From a virus, in the IMG/VR virus record IMGVR_UViG_3300008516_000187, positions 1 to 58,881 of that record: a stretch of DNA of 58,881 bases; one strand, 5' to 3'. The notes beneath the pieces are model-generated. The model made no database searches. It was not told the DNA's origin and saw only the letters and a list, made by a program, of their open reading frames with translations. Below, one piece after another: positions 41,336 through 48,692 of the stretch. Numbering within the stretch: the first letter of the stretch is position 1; each line of letters starts with the position of its first letter. The translations under genes and the position numbers were made by a program.

Positions 41336-42905
41336 CGACCTGATCCTCGAAATGCAGGGGGCCGACGACGACCCCTACTGGCAAGCGCTCTACCAAGAGC
41401 TTCTGAAGAGCGACCTTTGCCTCTTCGCAAAGGATATTCTCGGCCTTGAGATCGGCCCGCACCTCGTGGATTGGGGGAACCTCGTTCACGACAAGCGACG
41501 CATTGCGATCAACGCGGCTCGTGACCATTCGAAGAGCGCCTTCTTTTCGTACGCCTACCCCATCTGGCGCGCGTGGTCGGAGCCCGGATGCGAAGTCTAC
41601 CTCTTCAGCGCGACGCTCGATGGCGCGATGGAATTCCTCGATATTATCATCTACGGCCGCGACAACCTGAAGGGGATGATCGATATCCCCGAGCTGCAAC
41701 ACTTGGTGCCGCAGAACGAAGGGAAGGGCTCGCGCACGCGCTTGAACCGGGGTGACGCACGGCTCACCAACAACTCGCGTATCCGGGCCATCGGCTACGG
41801 CAAAAAGGTCCGTGGTCGTCACCCCAAGTACATCGTCTGCGATGACGTGCTGAACGATGAAGATATGTGGTCGGAGACCGTTCGCAAAAAGAACATCGAG
41901 TATTTCAAGAGCGCGATCACGAACATGCTCACGCCCGAAGGCCAGCTCGTGTGCGTCGGGACGCCGTACCACATGGCCGACCTGTGGGGCTTCCTCCGGC
42001 ACAACCGGATGTACACGTTCAAGAAGTACCCCGGCATTATCCGTGACAAGGATACCGGCGATGAGCGCGCGCTGTTCCCTTGGCGATGGACGCTCAAGAG
42101 ACTCAAGGACAAGCGCGAAGAGATCGGGAGCGTCAGCTTCACGCGTGAGATTCTGTGCGACCCGATCAGCGATGAACTTTCGATCTTCCCGAGCTACCTC
42201 TTCCCGCCGCTGTTCGATCCCGTGCTCACCTTGCGCCCAAGTCTGAATGAGATTCGCGAGCGCAAGTGGTCGACGTACATCGGAGTCGATATCGCGCGCT
42301 CTGCGAACGTCGGCGCTGACTACTTCGTGATCTACACCATCGCCAAAGACAAGATGGGCAACGTGATCATCGTCGATATCAACCGCAGCAAGGGTTTGCA
42401 GTTTCGCACCCAGCTAGAGAAGATCGCGCAAGACGCGCTCAACTACGACCCCGGCCTCATCTTCATCGAGAGCAATGCGATGCAGCAAATCTACACCGAT
42501 GAAATGCGCCGCCTCACGGATCTCCCCGTGAAGGAATTCATTACGCTCGCCACGAACAAGTACCCACTCGACCGCGGCATTCCGGGGCTACGCATCTTGC
42601 TCGAAAATGAGAAGGTCATTATCCCGCGCGGCGACGAGTACAGCCGACGCATGACCGATATCTGGATCGAAGAAATGAGCATGTTCGGCTACATCGATGG
42701 GAAGCTCCAAGGCATCGGAAGCCACGACGACACCGTTTCAGGGTTTTGGTTTGCGTGTGAAGCCGCCAAGGCCGGTGGCTTCAGCTTCGCGTTCGGCGAT
42801 GAAGAGGATGACGACGACTCCGACGACGACCTAGCCGGCGGCGATTGGGAGAGTGTCATGCTGGGCGAAGAAGAAGAAGAAGACGACTCCGCTTTCGGCA
42901 CCTAG
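41307..42905 (+). CDS. terL: Terminase large subunit
   Basis: A 532-residue DNA-packaging motor. ATPase domain: an atypical Walker A region AARDHSKSAFFS (71-80) preceded by IGPHLVDWGNLVHDKRRIAI, Walker B YIVCDDVLND (175-184), motif III-like VCVGTPYHMADLWG. Nuclease domain: YIGVDIARSANVGADYF, LIFIESNA, and GSHDDTVSGFW hold the acidic residues of the RNase H-like fold. The C-terminal ~45 residues are an acidic Asp/Glu tail. The start is GTG at 41307. It is transcribed opposite to the structural genes. No small terminase gene is recognised in the window. Confidence 0.9.
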   Translation: MASLSTAEVDDLILEMQGADDDPYWQALYQELLKSDLCLFAKDILGLEIGPHLVDWGNLVHDKRRIAINAARDHSKSAFFSYAYPIWRAWSEPGCEVYLFSATLDGAMEFLDIIIYGRDNLKGMIDIPELQHLVPQNEGKGSRTRLNRGDARLTNNSRIRAIGYGKKVRGRHPKYIVCDDVLNDEDMWSETVRKKNIEYFKSAITNMLTPEGQLVCVGTPYHMADLWGFLRHNRMYTFKKYPGIIRDKDTGDERALFPWRWTLKRLKDKREEIGSVSFTREILCDPISDELSIFPSYLFPPLFDPVLTLRPSLNEIRERKWSTYIGVDIARSANVGADYFVIYTIAKDKMGNVIIVDINRSKGLQFRTQLEKIAQDALNYDPGLIFIESNAMQQIYTDEMRRLTDLPVKEFITLATNKYPLDRGIPGLRILLENEKVIIPRGDEYSRRMTDIWIEEMSMFGYIDGKLQGIGSHDDTVSGFWFACEAAKAGGFSFAFGDEEDDDDSDDDLAGGDWESVMLGEEEEEDDSAFGT

Positions 42906-43237
42906 TCTTTCATCTGCGCCGCTAGCATTTCAGAACGCGTGACGAACACCTTGTCGCTCTCTTCGAGCTTCGTGTGGTCGTAGATTTGTAGGCGCTCCGC
43001 GATGCGCATGGCCTGCGTCATGATCTTGTGGCTCTCCGCGAAGATGAGCGCACCCGCGCAGTGGCGCACCGGACCCTCGCTGCCGCCGGCCTCAGTGGTC
43101 TTGTGGCAAGCGAACGTCCCACCATCGCGCGAGAGCATCATGTCAGCAATCTCGCGAGCACGTGCCGGCCGTAGTCGAATGCCCCCGTCTTTCAGGAAGG
43201 GGCAATCGGAGCACGGGCGTACCAAGTCGAAGTGCAT
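42902..43237 (-). CDS. DUF6283-like cysteine-rich protein
   Basis: A 111-residue protein. CSDCPFLKDGGIRL (from Cys9), TFACHKTT and RHCAGALIFAE give the C-x2-C...C...C pattern of DUF6283, small phage proteins likely to bind a metal or Fe-S cluster. The promoter TTGACC-17-TAGGGT (43246-43274) contains the genome's operator and ends eight bases before the ATG. Its 3' end overlaps the terminase stop by four bases, convergently. Confidence 0.75.
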   Translation of the reverse strand: MHFDLVRPCSDCPFLKDGGIRLRPARAREIADMMLSRDGGTFACHKTTEAGGSEGPVRHCAGALIFAESHKIMTQAMRIAERLQIYDHTKLEESDKVFVTRSEMLAAQMKD

Positions 43238-43245
43238 GACGATCC

Positions 43246-43274
43246 ACCCTATACGACGGGCCGCATACGGTCAA
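43246..43274 (-). promoter_or_regulatory. Operator-promoter of the DUF6283-like gene
   Basis: TTGACC, 17-base spacer carrying GTATGCGGCCCGTCGTA (diverged palindrome), -10 TAGGGT. Only eight bases separate the -10 box from the start codon. Confidence 0.6.
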
Positions 43275-43495
43275 ATCCCTTCGAGCTGCATCTTGTCGGC
43301 GAGCCACTTCGGGATCTGTAGGCAGCAAAGCGCGGAGCGGTTGCCATGCGCCTCGTTCAGCGCGTCGACGTTCAGCGCTTCGAGCTGGCTCTTTGGGAGC
43401 CACACCACCTTGCCTTGCGTCATGACGCGAAAGGCGGCGTCGCTCTTGCTGAGCACCTTATCGATATCGATTTCGATGGTGGGGGTCTTCGCCAC
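43271..43495 (-). CDS. Hypothetical small protein
   Basis: A 74-residue protein, MAKTPTIEIDIDKVLSKSDA at the N terminus, with VVWLPKSQLEALNVD and a helical C terminus. A phage accessory protein without recognised family; it lies between two other small genes on the same strand. Confidence 0.6.
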   Translation of the reverse strand: MAKTPTIEIDIDKVLSKSDAAFRVMTQGKVVWLPKSQLEALNVDALNEAHGNRSALCCLQIPKWLADKMQLEGI

Positions 43496-43513
43496 CCGCG
43501 GAACCTATCGCGA

Positions 43514-43843
43514 TCAATACTCCGACGCGAGCATGATTGTGAGCACGCGCGCTGTGCGGGTATCGGCCGGGTCTTCGGCGCCCATGCTGTAGCTCGCGTC
43601 CGCGTAGTAATCGAACTTCCAAAAGTAGGTCACCTTCTCGAAGTCGAGCGCACCGAAGTCGTGCTCGCCGTGGGGATCGTTCCCATCGAGCATGCCGGCC
43701 TCATCGAAGGCGTCGTAGCTCTTCACGAGCTGCATGAGCCCGCGCATCTTGTCGACGGGGAGTGAGGCTACGCCCACGGTGGCCACGAGCCTGCAAGTGC
43801 CATGCTTGCGCGCGCGGTCGTTTAGCTCTGCGATGGTGCTCAT
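43514..43843 (-). CDS. DUF3768 family protein
   Basis: A 109-residue protein matching the DUF3768 pattern: AELNDRARKHGTCRLVATVG, GNDPHGEHDFGALDF, FWKFDYYADA and RVLTIMLASEY at the C terminus. The family occurs in phages, plasmids and proteobacterial islands; function unknown. Its ATG overlaps the upstream stop (ATGA). Confidence 0.8.
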   Translation of the reverse strand: MSTIAELNDRARKHGTCRLVATVGVASLPVDKMRGLMQLVKSYDAFDEAGMLDGNDPHGEHDFGALDFEKVTYFWKFDYYADASYSMGAEDPADTRTARVLTIMLASEY

Positions 43844-44115
43844 GATGTTCGGCTCTCTTCCTCTAGGTCAGCTAGTCGCTCTTCGGCCGCGTCCAGCGCC
43901 GTGAGCAGTGTGGATACATCGTTGTCGTAGTCGTAGAACTTGGGGAACGGGGATACGACTTCGGCCTCATCGACCTTGCGCTCGCACGCGAGGCAGTAGC
44001 CGTAGCCTTCGAAGTCTGCGCGGCTCATGTCGACCTCGCCGAAACAGCCATGGATGTGCACGAACCGCTTGATCTCCATGGCCGTGAGCCGTGCTCTGAT
44101 CTTCGCGTAGTTCAT
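43840..44115 (-). CDS. Hypothetical protein with CLAC motif and coiled coil
   Basis: A 91-residue protein starting MNYAKIRARLTAMEIKRFVH. GCFGEVDMSRADFEGYGYCL then ACERK suggests a small metal site, and the C terminus TLLTALDAAEERLADLEEES is a coiled coil. Overlaps the neighbouring genes by four bases on both sides, in a compact operon with the DUF3768 gene. Confidence 0.65.
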   Translation of the reverse strand: MNYAKIRARLTAMEIKRFVHIHGCFGEVDMSRADFEGYGYCLACERKVDEAEVVSPFPKFYDYDNDVSTLLTALDAAEERLADLEEESRTS

Positions 44116-44657
44116 GCCGTAACCTCCGTGTGCACTGCGGGATCGACCACGAAGCGAGTACCAATGTAGTCGTTCTCTGGGACAAGGAACGCCTTCTGAT
44201 TGCCGTCCACGGCGCGCTCTGCGACCACGAACACGAAGCCTTCGGGGCACTTCTCGTACCACGAGCCCCATGCGGCCTTGACCACGTAGTTGTTCACGTT
44301 CCGTGCGTGGTGCTCGCGCTCCCGCAAGGTCAAGCTCTCTTCGGCCGTGAGCTTCACGCCGAACGCCGCTTCGTAGGCATCGGGGAAGTAGTTTTTGATC
44401 GACTCGTGCGCGTACTCCACCTTGCTCGCTTCGAAGTATTCGGGGAAGGCCAAGTAGACCGCGCCGTACGCGCAATCCTCTTCGAACCAAACGGCACTGC
44501 CGTACGCTTCGCCGATGCTGGCGAGCGCGGGGTTCATCGTGGCGAACTTGCCCTTGCTGACGCTGTAGCCGCCGTGTCCCGGCGTGCTGTAAAAGTTGAT
44601 TCCTCGCGTGACCGCCGTCTTGTGATCCGCTTTGCCCCATGGTGTCGTAGTAGCCAT
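44112..44657 (-). CDS. DUF7007-like phage protein
   Basis: A 181-residue protein: MATTTPWGKADHKTAVTRGI, FYSTPGHGGYSVSKGKFATM, WFEEDCAYGAVYLAFPEYF and YFPDAYEAAFG match the DUF7007 pattern. Start placed at 44657, 10 bases after GAAGGGA, matching the leader used elsewhere; the frame is open to an upstream ATG that would overlap the promoter. Function unknown. Transcribed from the operator-promoter at 44682-44702. Confidence 0.7.
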   Translation of the reverse strand: MATTTPWGKADHKTAVTRGINFYSTPGHGGYSVSKGKFATMNPALASIGEAYGSAVWFEEDCAYGAVYLAFPEYFEASKVEYAHESIKNYFPDAYEAAFGVKLTAEESLTLREREHHARNVNNYVVKAAWGSWYEKCPEGFVFVVAERAVDGNQKAFLVPENDYIGTRFVVDPAVHTEVTA

Positions 44658-44681
44658 AACTCGTGTTCCCTTCACCTTCAT

Positions 44682-44702
44682 AGTATACGACGCATCGTAT
44701 AA
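44682..44702 (-). promoter_or_regulatory. Operator-promoter with best palindrome
   Basis: GTATACGA-CGCA-TCGTATA is nearly perfectly symmetric; the -10 TATACT overlaps one arm, and the leader GTGAAGGGAAC follows. The -35 region is poor (near CACTTT), so activation may be needed. Confidence 0.65.
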
Positions 44703-44761
44703 TAAAAGTGGGGGAGCTAACAAGTTGGCCAGTTAGGGGCTTTTCTCGCTACCCTGGACGC

Positions 44762-44830
44762 ATGCGCTTCACTCGACCGCATGCGTGGTGGGAGCATTTC
44801 ATCGCTCGCTGGCGACTGAAGCGCCGCTAG
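44762..44830 (+). CDS. Possible 22-residue cationic microprotein
   Basis: A short frame MRFTRPHAWWEHFIARWRLK ending RR, rich in Trp and Arg, in the gap upstream of the minus-strand DUF7007 gene. A TACCCT box lies 15 bases upstream but no good ribosome site. It overlaps the 3' end of the opposing gene by four bases. Weakly supported. Confidence 0.25.
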   Translation: MRFTRPHAWWEHFIARWRLKRR

Positions 44831-45165
44831 TTGGTACGAAGCCGGCGGAAGACCGCCTCGTGCGCGAAGCCCTGAACGGCGTTCAACGGCCGCTTATCGA
44901 CGGGGGTGATCTCGCGCACGCACACGGCATACTTGTGGGAACGGCGCAGCGCGTTCATGCCCGCACGAGCTAGCTTCTCTTGGCTCGTAATGCGGTAAAC
45001 CTCTTGCTTGCCGTCATGCGTGATACCCACGAGCACGGCGATCGGAGCTGCGCGCGCCGTTCGATAGAACGCCTCAGTGCCATCCGGCATGTGGAACATG
45101 TAGTCCTGCGAATAGCTTTGCTTGCACACGGGACACGGGACTTGGGGGGTTGTCTCTGTAGTCAT
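44827..45165 (-). CDS. Hypothetical zinc-knuckle protein
   Basis: A 112-residue protein with MTTETTPQVPCPVCKQSYSQ at the N terminus (CPVC) and a basic C terminus (HEAVFRRLRTN). IAVLVGITHDGKQEVYRITS suggests a small beta domain. Preceded by the operator-promoter at 45196-45225 with a 30-base leader. Confidence 0.65.
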   Translation of the reverse strand: MTTETTPQVPCPVCKQSYSQDYMFHMPDGTEAFYRTARAAPIAVLVGITHDGKQEVYRITSQEKLARAGMNALRRSHKYAVCVREITPVDKRPLNAVQGFAHEAVFRRLRTN

Positions 45166-45195
45166 TGGGTCATCTTTCTTGGCGTCCTCGCGCCG

Positions 45196-45225
45196 ACCCT
45201 ACCCCAATGCACCGTCTACGGTCAA
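45196..45225 (-). promoter_or_regulatory. Operator-promoter
   Basis: TTGACC, 18-base spacer with GTAGACGGTGCATTGG, -10 TAGGGT; same family as the sites at 43246 and 48570. Confidence 0.55.
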
Positions 45226-45897
45226 CTAGGCAACGGCCCAAAGCCAATCATGCACTTCGGCCGTGCCCATCTGCGGGAAGCGGTAGCGGAGCACGTCGTC
45301 ACGATCCCGAAGCGCATGCTTCCACCGCCCCCAATGCTTGCTGCCTGGACGCACGATGGGATGCCCGCCTTGGCCCCCGTAAGAGCTGCCTTCCCCTTCG
45401 AAGCGACGCACGTACGGATTGCGGGTCGTGTGCCCCTTGTTCGTGTGCGCGTCGACCCGGCACGCCATGAGCCCGCGCTCACAAAGCGCGTCACGTAGCT
45501 CGTCGGCAAAGCCCCCGTCGCCGCCAGCATCCCCCTGAGCTGTGCTGCAACAGTAGAGCGTGACGATCAGCCCATCGTCGACTGACACCGCGTCAAGGTG
45601 CCGTGCAAGTGCCGTCAAGTGGTTCCGCCGAAACCCGAACTGAATCCCCGTGCGCCAGCCATGCGCGAAGATCGCCAAGTGCCGAAGGTTCGCCGTTCCC
45701 CCGATGGCGTGAATCATTTCGCCACGTCGTACCGGATTCGTCGCCCGGTTATCGATGCACACCACGCGTCCCGACAAGCCCTCCCCGTTCCAATACTCGA
45801 TGAACCGATGTGCCTCTGGGATGAACGCGCGCGTCGCATCCCGCTTCCCCTTCGTATCGTGCATCGGCGCAATCGCGAGCACTTCCTCTGACCCCAT
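45226..45897 (-). CDS. Putative caspase/CHAT-like protein
   Basis: A 223-residue protein. HLAIFAHGWRTGIQFGFRR supplies a His-Gly after a hydrophobic strand, and GLIVTLYCCSTAQGDAGGDG supplies Cys after the next strand, followed by GGFADELRDALCERGL. This order (strand-HG ... strand-CxS ... helix with FAD/EAL) is that of clan CD caspase-like and CHAT proteases. Later conserved-looking text includes DAHTNKGHTTRNPYVRRF. Family membership is by motif only. GAGGGGG precedes the ATG. It follows the 104-residue gene in the same operon. Confidence 0.55.
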   Translation of the reverse strand: MGSEEVLAIAPMHDTKGKRDATRAFIPEAHRFIEYWNGEGLSGRVVCIDNRATNPVRRGEMIHAIGGTANLRHLAIFAHGWRTGIQFGFRRNHLTALARHLDAVSVDDGLIVTLYCCSTAQGDAGGDGGFADELRDALCERGLMACRVDAHTNKGHTTRNPYVRRFEGEGSSYGGQGGHPIVRPGSKHWGRWKHALRDRDDVLRYRFPQMGTAEVHDWLWAVA

Positions 45898-45899
45898 GG

Positions 45900-46214
45900 C
45901 TACCCCCTCAGTGTTTTCAACCGGAGCGCTAACTCCGCATCGCTCATGTTCACATCGTAGTCTCTGAGCACCACGCGCTCGAAAGGGTTCGGCTTGGTTG
46001 GGTCGACTTGGCCGGATATCCCCGCAGTGAAGCCGATGCCCACTGGCAAGAGATCACGCATGGCGCGCTTGAACTTCATGAGATCAAAACCGCGCTCCAC
46101 GACCTTCAGATCAATGGCCACCGTGTGCTTGTCCACGTTGCTCACGACTTCGACTTCGAGCACGCCGGGGTGAGCGAGCGCGGCCCTAGAGAGCCAGTCG
46201 AGCGAGAAGGCCAT
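45900..46214 (-). CDS. Hypothetical protein
   Basis: A 104-residue protein, MAFSLDWLSRAALAHPGVLE at the start; the frame is open to a GTG at 46283 but that start would lie inside the divergent promoter, so 46214 is preferred. Alternating strands (VLEVEVVSNVDKHTVAIDLK) and a C-terminal helix MSDAELALRLKTL. Function unknown. Confidence 0.55.
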   Translation of the reverse strand: MAFSLDWLSRAALAHPGVLEVEVVSNVDKHTVAIDLKVVERGFDLMKFKRAMRDLLPVGIGFTAGISGQVDPTKPNPFERVVLRDYDVNMSDAELALRLKTLRG

Positions 46215-46276
46215 GCCCCAGAATGCCCGCAATCCCCCGTGTTTACCAAGCCCCCTCGGAAAACTAGACGGTCGAT

Positions 46277-46305
46277 TTGACACGCTATACGGTCTGCCGT
46301 ACCTT
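46277..46305 (+). promoter_or_regulatory. Operator-promoter
   Basis: TTGACA, 17 bases containing TACGGTCTGCCGTA (46288-46301), -10 TACCTT, then TTAGATGAAGGGA. Nearly identical in layout to the site at 15447. Confidence 0.75.
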
Positions 46306-46327
46306 TTAGATGAAGGGAAAAGAGACC

Positions 46328-46969
46328 ATGACCAAAACAGTTTTCACGAGTTACACCAACTTCAAAGAGAAGTACGGCGAATCGCTGCCGTTCATTTCCG
46401 CAGTGTGCGGAGCCTACACCGCCCCCGAATCGCTGAGCGTCATCTACGTCGAAGGCGTCGCGGCCATCTTCCTGCGAGACAATGATCGCGGCCCACGCTC
46501 CACATGCACGGCGGAAGCCTACGGATGGAAAGCCAAGCGCAACGCGTATTGGTACGAAGGCTACAGCACGCCGGAAAGGCGCAGCGAAGTCGTGTTGGGG
46601 TTCATCAACAATCTTCTGAAGCACAAGGCTGAAGTGGCTGCGAACCGCAAGGGCAACACCACGCACGATGTGAAGATCGGCGATATCTTCGTTTCGAGCT
46701 GGGGCTACGACCAAACGAACGTCGATTTTTACAAGGTCACGCGGACCACAAAGTGCACCGCAGACTTGGTGAAGATCGGATGCAAGCGAACCGATGACTC
46801 CCATTGCTCGCCAAACCCGACCCACGAGTTGGAAGAGACTTTCAAGCGGAAGCGAATCCGGGCCGGCTACGAAGGCAATCCCAGCGTTCGAATCGATGAC
46901 GTGTGCAGCGCAAGCCGATGTGCTCCCGACTCGACCCATTACGAGACCCCTTGGGGCATGGGCCACTAG
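46328..46969 (+). CDS. Conserved phage protein (GDIFVSSWGYDQTN motif)
   Basis: A 213-residue protein. HDVKIGDIFVSSWGYDQTNV followed by DFYKVTRTTK is a motif I associate with a recurrent phage/plasmid domain of unknown function. The C terminus has Cys residues and a Trp-Gly end. The start at 46328 follows AAGGGA by 11 bases, as in sister genes. A strong terminator lies 90 bases past its stop. Confidence 0.7.
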   Translation: MTKTVFTSYTNFKEKYGESLPFISAVCGAYTAPESLSVIYVEGVAAIFLRDNDRGPRSTCTAEAYGWKAKRNAYWYEGYSTPERRSEVVLGFINNLLKHKAEVAANRKGNTTHDVKIGDIFVSSWGYDQTNVDFYKVTRTTKCTADLVKIGCKRTDDSHCSPNPTHELEETFKRKRIRAGYEGNPSVRIDDVCSASRCAPDSTHYETPWGMGH

Positions 46970-47059
46970 GCAACTCAGGGCGAGCGTGCACTTTGGTCAG
47001 TGCGCGCCCGTCTTCGGGTGGCTGTAGTCTCCCTTCAACTTTCTACGGCCTTCCCACTC

Positions 47060-47098
47060 GACCCCTCAGAGCATGCTGTTCTGGGGGGTCACTTTTTT
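47060..47098 (+). terminator. Intrinsic terminator
   Basis: GACCCC-T-CAGA pairs with TCTG-G-GGGGTC (47060-47090), followed by ACTTTTTT. Ends the transcript of the 46328-46969 gene. Confidence 0.85.
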
Positions 47099-47111
47099 GT
47101 ACGCTCCGCCC

Positions 47112-47315
47112 ATGGTCGACCCGCCGCCGTTCGAAGATCCCGACTCGAAGAACATCGTCACGCCCGAAGATGTGGACGCCTTCTGCCCCGTGCACGGATG
47201 CGTCGCGACGATCACCTTGGAGCGGGCCTATGGCGCCTACGTGATCACGTGCGGCAAGTGCGGCCAAGCCTGTGCCGTGCACGCACACGTTGACACGCCC
47301 AAGAGCCGGCGTTAG
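47112..47315 (+). CDS. Small zinc-ribbon protein
   Basis: A 67-residue protein starting MVDPPPFEDPDSKNIVTPED. CPVHG ... ITCGKCGQACAVHAH gives two Cys/His pairs of a ribbon. An ATG in frame at 47073 lies within the preceding terminator and is therefore disfavoured. A terminator follows before the tRNA genes. Confidence 0.55.
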   Translation: MVDPPPFEDPDSKNIVTPEDVDAFCPVHGCVATITLERAYGAYVITCGKCGQACAVHAHVDTPKSRR

Positions 47316-47379
47316 CTTCTCGGCATGCCAATCTACCATTGACGGTCGCGCGACTGACGCGCTTTTGGATTCTGACTCT

Positions 47380-47413
47380 CCCCAGCGCGCCTCATCGCGG
47401 CCTGGGGTTTTTT
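47380..47413 (+). terminator. Intrinsic terminator directly before the tRNA genes
   Basis: CCCCAG (47380-47385) and CTGGGG (47402-47407) with extra inner GCG/CGC pairing, then six T. It ends one base before the first tRNA, so the tRNAs must be transcribed by readthrough or processed from a rare transcript. Confidence 0.8.
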
Positions 47414-47494
47414 GCGTGGGTAGCTCATTGGAAGAGCGCCGGGACTCTCGTAGAGACACCCCGGAGGTAGGTGGTTCAATCCCACCCCCACGCT
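47414..47494 (+). tRNA. tRNA with enlarged anticodon loop (possible Thr-CGT)
   Basis: Acceptor GCGTGGG/CCCACGC, D-arm GCTC-ATTGGAA-GAGC, anticodon stem CCGGG/CCCGG, variable AGGTA and T-arm GGTGG-TTCAATC-CCACC are all canonical. The anticodon loop is 16 bases rather than 7 and itself contains CT-CTCGTAG-AG, which could present anticodon CGT. No encoded CCA. Confidence 0.7.
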
Positions 47495-47498
47495 CCCC

Positions 47499-47572
47499 GG
47501 CGTCGTGTTCTAACGGCCAAGATGCAGACCGTAATGACGTTTGCGATGTGGGTTCGATTCCCGCCGACGCCG
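47499..47572 (+). tRNA. tRNA with atypical anticodon arm (identity uncertain)
   Basis: Acceptor GGCGTCG/CGACGCC and T-arm GTGGG-TTCGATT-CCCGC are good. GCAGA/TTTGC can form the anticodon stem with an 11-base loop (CCGTAATGACG); an alternative register gives loop GTAATGA with anticodon AAT and one mismatch. The D-stem is short. It lies five bases after the first tRNA and runs into the peptidyl-tRNA hydrolase gene. Confidence 0.6.
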
Positions 47573-47919
47573 CTAAGCTGTACGTGGTGACCCGCGACGA
47601 TCTCCCGCCGGGGCTCGCTGCGGCTCAGCTTGGCCATGCGCTCGTGGGCTACGTGCTCGCTCAGCCCGCTCAGGCGGCCCGCTGGCACACGCGGAGCAAT
47701 AACCTCGTGTGTCTGGCCGTCCCGACCCTAGAAGCCCTAAGCGGGCTCGCGGAGCGCCTTGCCGGCGCAAGCGTGCCAATGCTTTGCTTCCACGAGCCCG
47801 ACCTAGGTGGGGAACTCACGGCGGTTGCGGTCTCGCCAGCGGGTGCGCGGCTACTGGCATCGCTGCCTCTTGCACTGCGGTCTCATGCCCTACGGACGCG
47901 CGAGACCCCCGCGATCTGA
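47548..47919 (+). CDS. Peptidyl-tRNA hydrolase Pth2-like
   Basis: KLYVVTRDDLPPGLAAAQLG (from about 47575) then HALVGYVL, RWHTRSNNLVCLAV, GASVPMLCFHEPDLGGELTA and a Leu-rich end follow the Pth2 (archaeal/eukaryal-type PTH2) pattern; Pth2 frees tRNA from stalled peptidyl-tRNA. There is no ATG at the expected N terminus. The nearest in-frame starts are GTG at 47548 (inside the tRNA T-arm), CTG 47578, GTG 47584 and GTG 47587; the GTG at 47548 is used here to include the first strand. The domain is ~113 residues, normal for Pth2. Confidence 0.65.
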   Translation: MGSIPADAAKLYVVTRDDLPPGLAAAQLGHALVGYVLAQPAQAARWHTRSNNLVCLAVPTLEALSGLAERLAGASVPMLCFHEPDLGGELTAVAVSPAGARLLASLPLALRSHALRTRETPAI

Positions 47920-47921
47920 CA

Positions 47922-48563
47922 CTAGAGGTTGACGATCTCCCAATAGTTGAACTTCGTGCCCAACGCGTCGCGGAGCCCAAACATCGGGCCGCTCTGCTCT
48001 TTGCATTCATTGTCGTAGTCGTGAGCGTACTTCGGCACCTTCAGCTCGCCCTGTAGGAACGCGTGGCCCGATTCCGTGATCCGCCACATCCCGGTTGAAT
48101 TCTCGTCCTTCGTGCGCCCCGGCGGTCGCTTCTCTAGGAGCCCCCAAAGTTGGAGCTTGACCCAATCGCGCACGTGGTCGGTGATCTGAAACTTGCGCTC
48201 CGCAATCTTGTCGGGACGCCATTCCCGCACGTCGCTAATGTGTGAATATCCTTCGGCGTCGCGCTCCGTTTTGTTGAACGCAATGAGCACGCTCGCCATG
48301 CCGTTGTTGAGCCCGCGCTTTTGGCGAATCGCTTTGCGTTCGCACACCGGGCAGTGAAGCCGTTCCCCAGCGAGCACGCGGCGCATGAAAGACTCGTTGC
48401 GCGTGTCGGGCATGCCCGCTGCAAGGAAGTCAGTCACGACCTGAATCCCCGGCTCGGCACGCTTGCGCTGTTCCTCGGAGAGCGCCTTCCACGCCGGAGC
48501 AATCAGGTTGTCTAGGATCGCGCTGTACACCTTGATCTGTTCGGGAGTCGGTCGTTCTGCCAT
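47922..48563 (-). CDS. Conserved hypothetical protein with CPVC knuckle
   Basis: A 213-residue protein. The N-terminal helical part includes SEEQRKRAEPGIQVVTDFLA; HCPVCERKAIRQKRG is a half zinc site; MWRITESGHAFLQGELKVPK resembles the wing of a winged-helix domain; the C terminus is ALGTKFNYWEIVNL. It could be a DNA-binding protein. Promoter TTGACG-17-TACTTC (48570-48598) ends six bases before the ATG, predicting a leaderless mRNA. Confidence 0.65.
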   Translation of the reverse strand: MAERPTPEQIKVYSAILDNLIAPAWKALSEEQRKRAEPGIQVVTDFLAAGMPDTRNESFMRRVLAGERLHCPVCERKAIRQKRGLNNGMASVLIAFNKTERDAEGYSHISDVREWRPDKIAERKFQITDHVRDWVKLQLWGLLEKRPPGRTKDENSTGMWRITESGHAFLQGELKVPKYAHDYDNECKEQSGPMFGLRDALGTKFNYWEIVNL

Positions 48564-48569
48564 CGAGCG

Positions 48570-48598
48570 GAAGTATCAAACGCACCGTAGACCGTCAA
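48570..48598 (-). promoter_or_regulatory. Operator-promoter, leaderless type
   Basis: TTGACG, 17-base spacer with GTCTACGGTGCGTTTGA, -10 TACTTC, six bases to the ATG at 48563. Confidence 0.6.
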
Positions 48599-48617
48599 GC
48601 TAGAGGATAATCGCACA

Positions 48618-48665
48618 CTTGGTGAGGTAGATCACTTCCCATCTATACGGTCCACCGCCTATTCT
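48618..48665 (+). promoter_or_regulatory. Operator-promoter with upstream repeat
   Basis: GGTGAGGTAGATCACTTCCC followed by TATACGGTCCACCGCCTATT; -10 TATTCT at 48660-48665. The GTGAGGTAGATCACTTCCCA block is repeated before the gene at 49416 and replaces the TTGACA box of the other sites, so an activator may bind here. Confidence 0.65.
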
Positions 48666-48692
48666 GAAAGGGCAATGAAGGGAGCTAAGACG

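Noticed and set aside
41142-42002. A 286-codon minus-strand frame over the terminase start
   Set aside because: Antisense to the terminase ATPase domain; no ribosome site or domain.
40720-47575. Phage attachment site (attP) in the tRNA-like arms
   Set aside because: TTCGATTCCC arms are shared, but no integrase or excisionase is seen in the window, so an att function cannot be supported.
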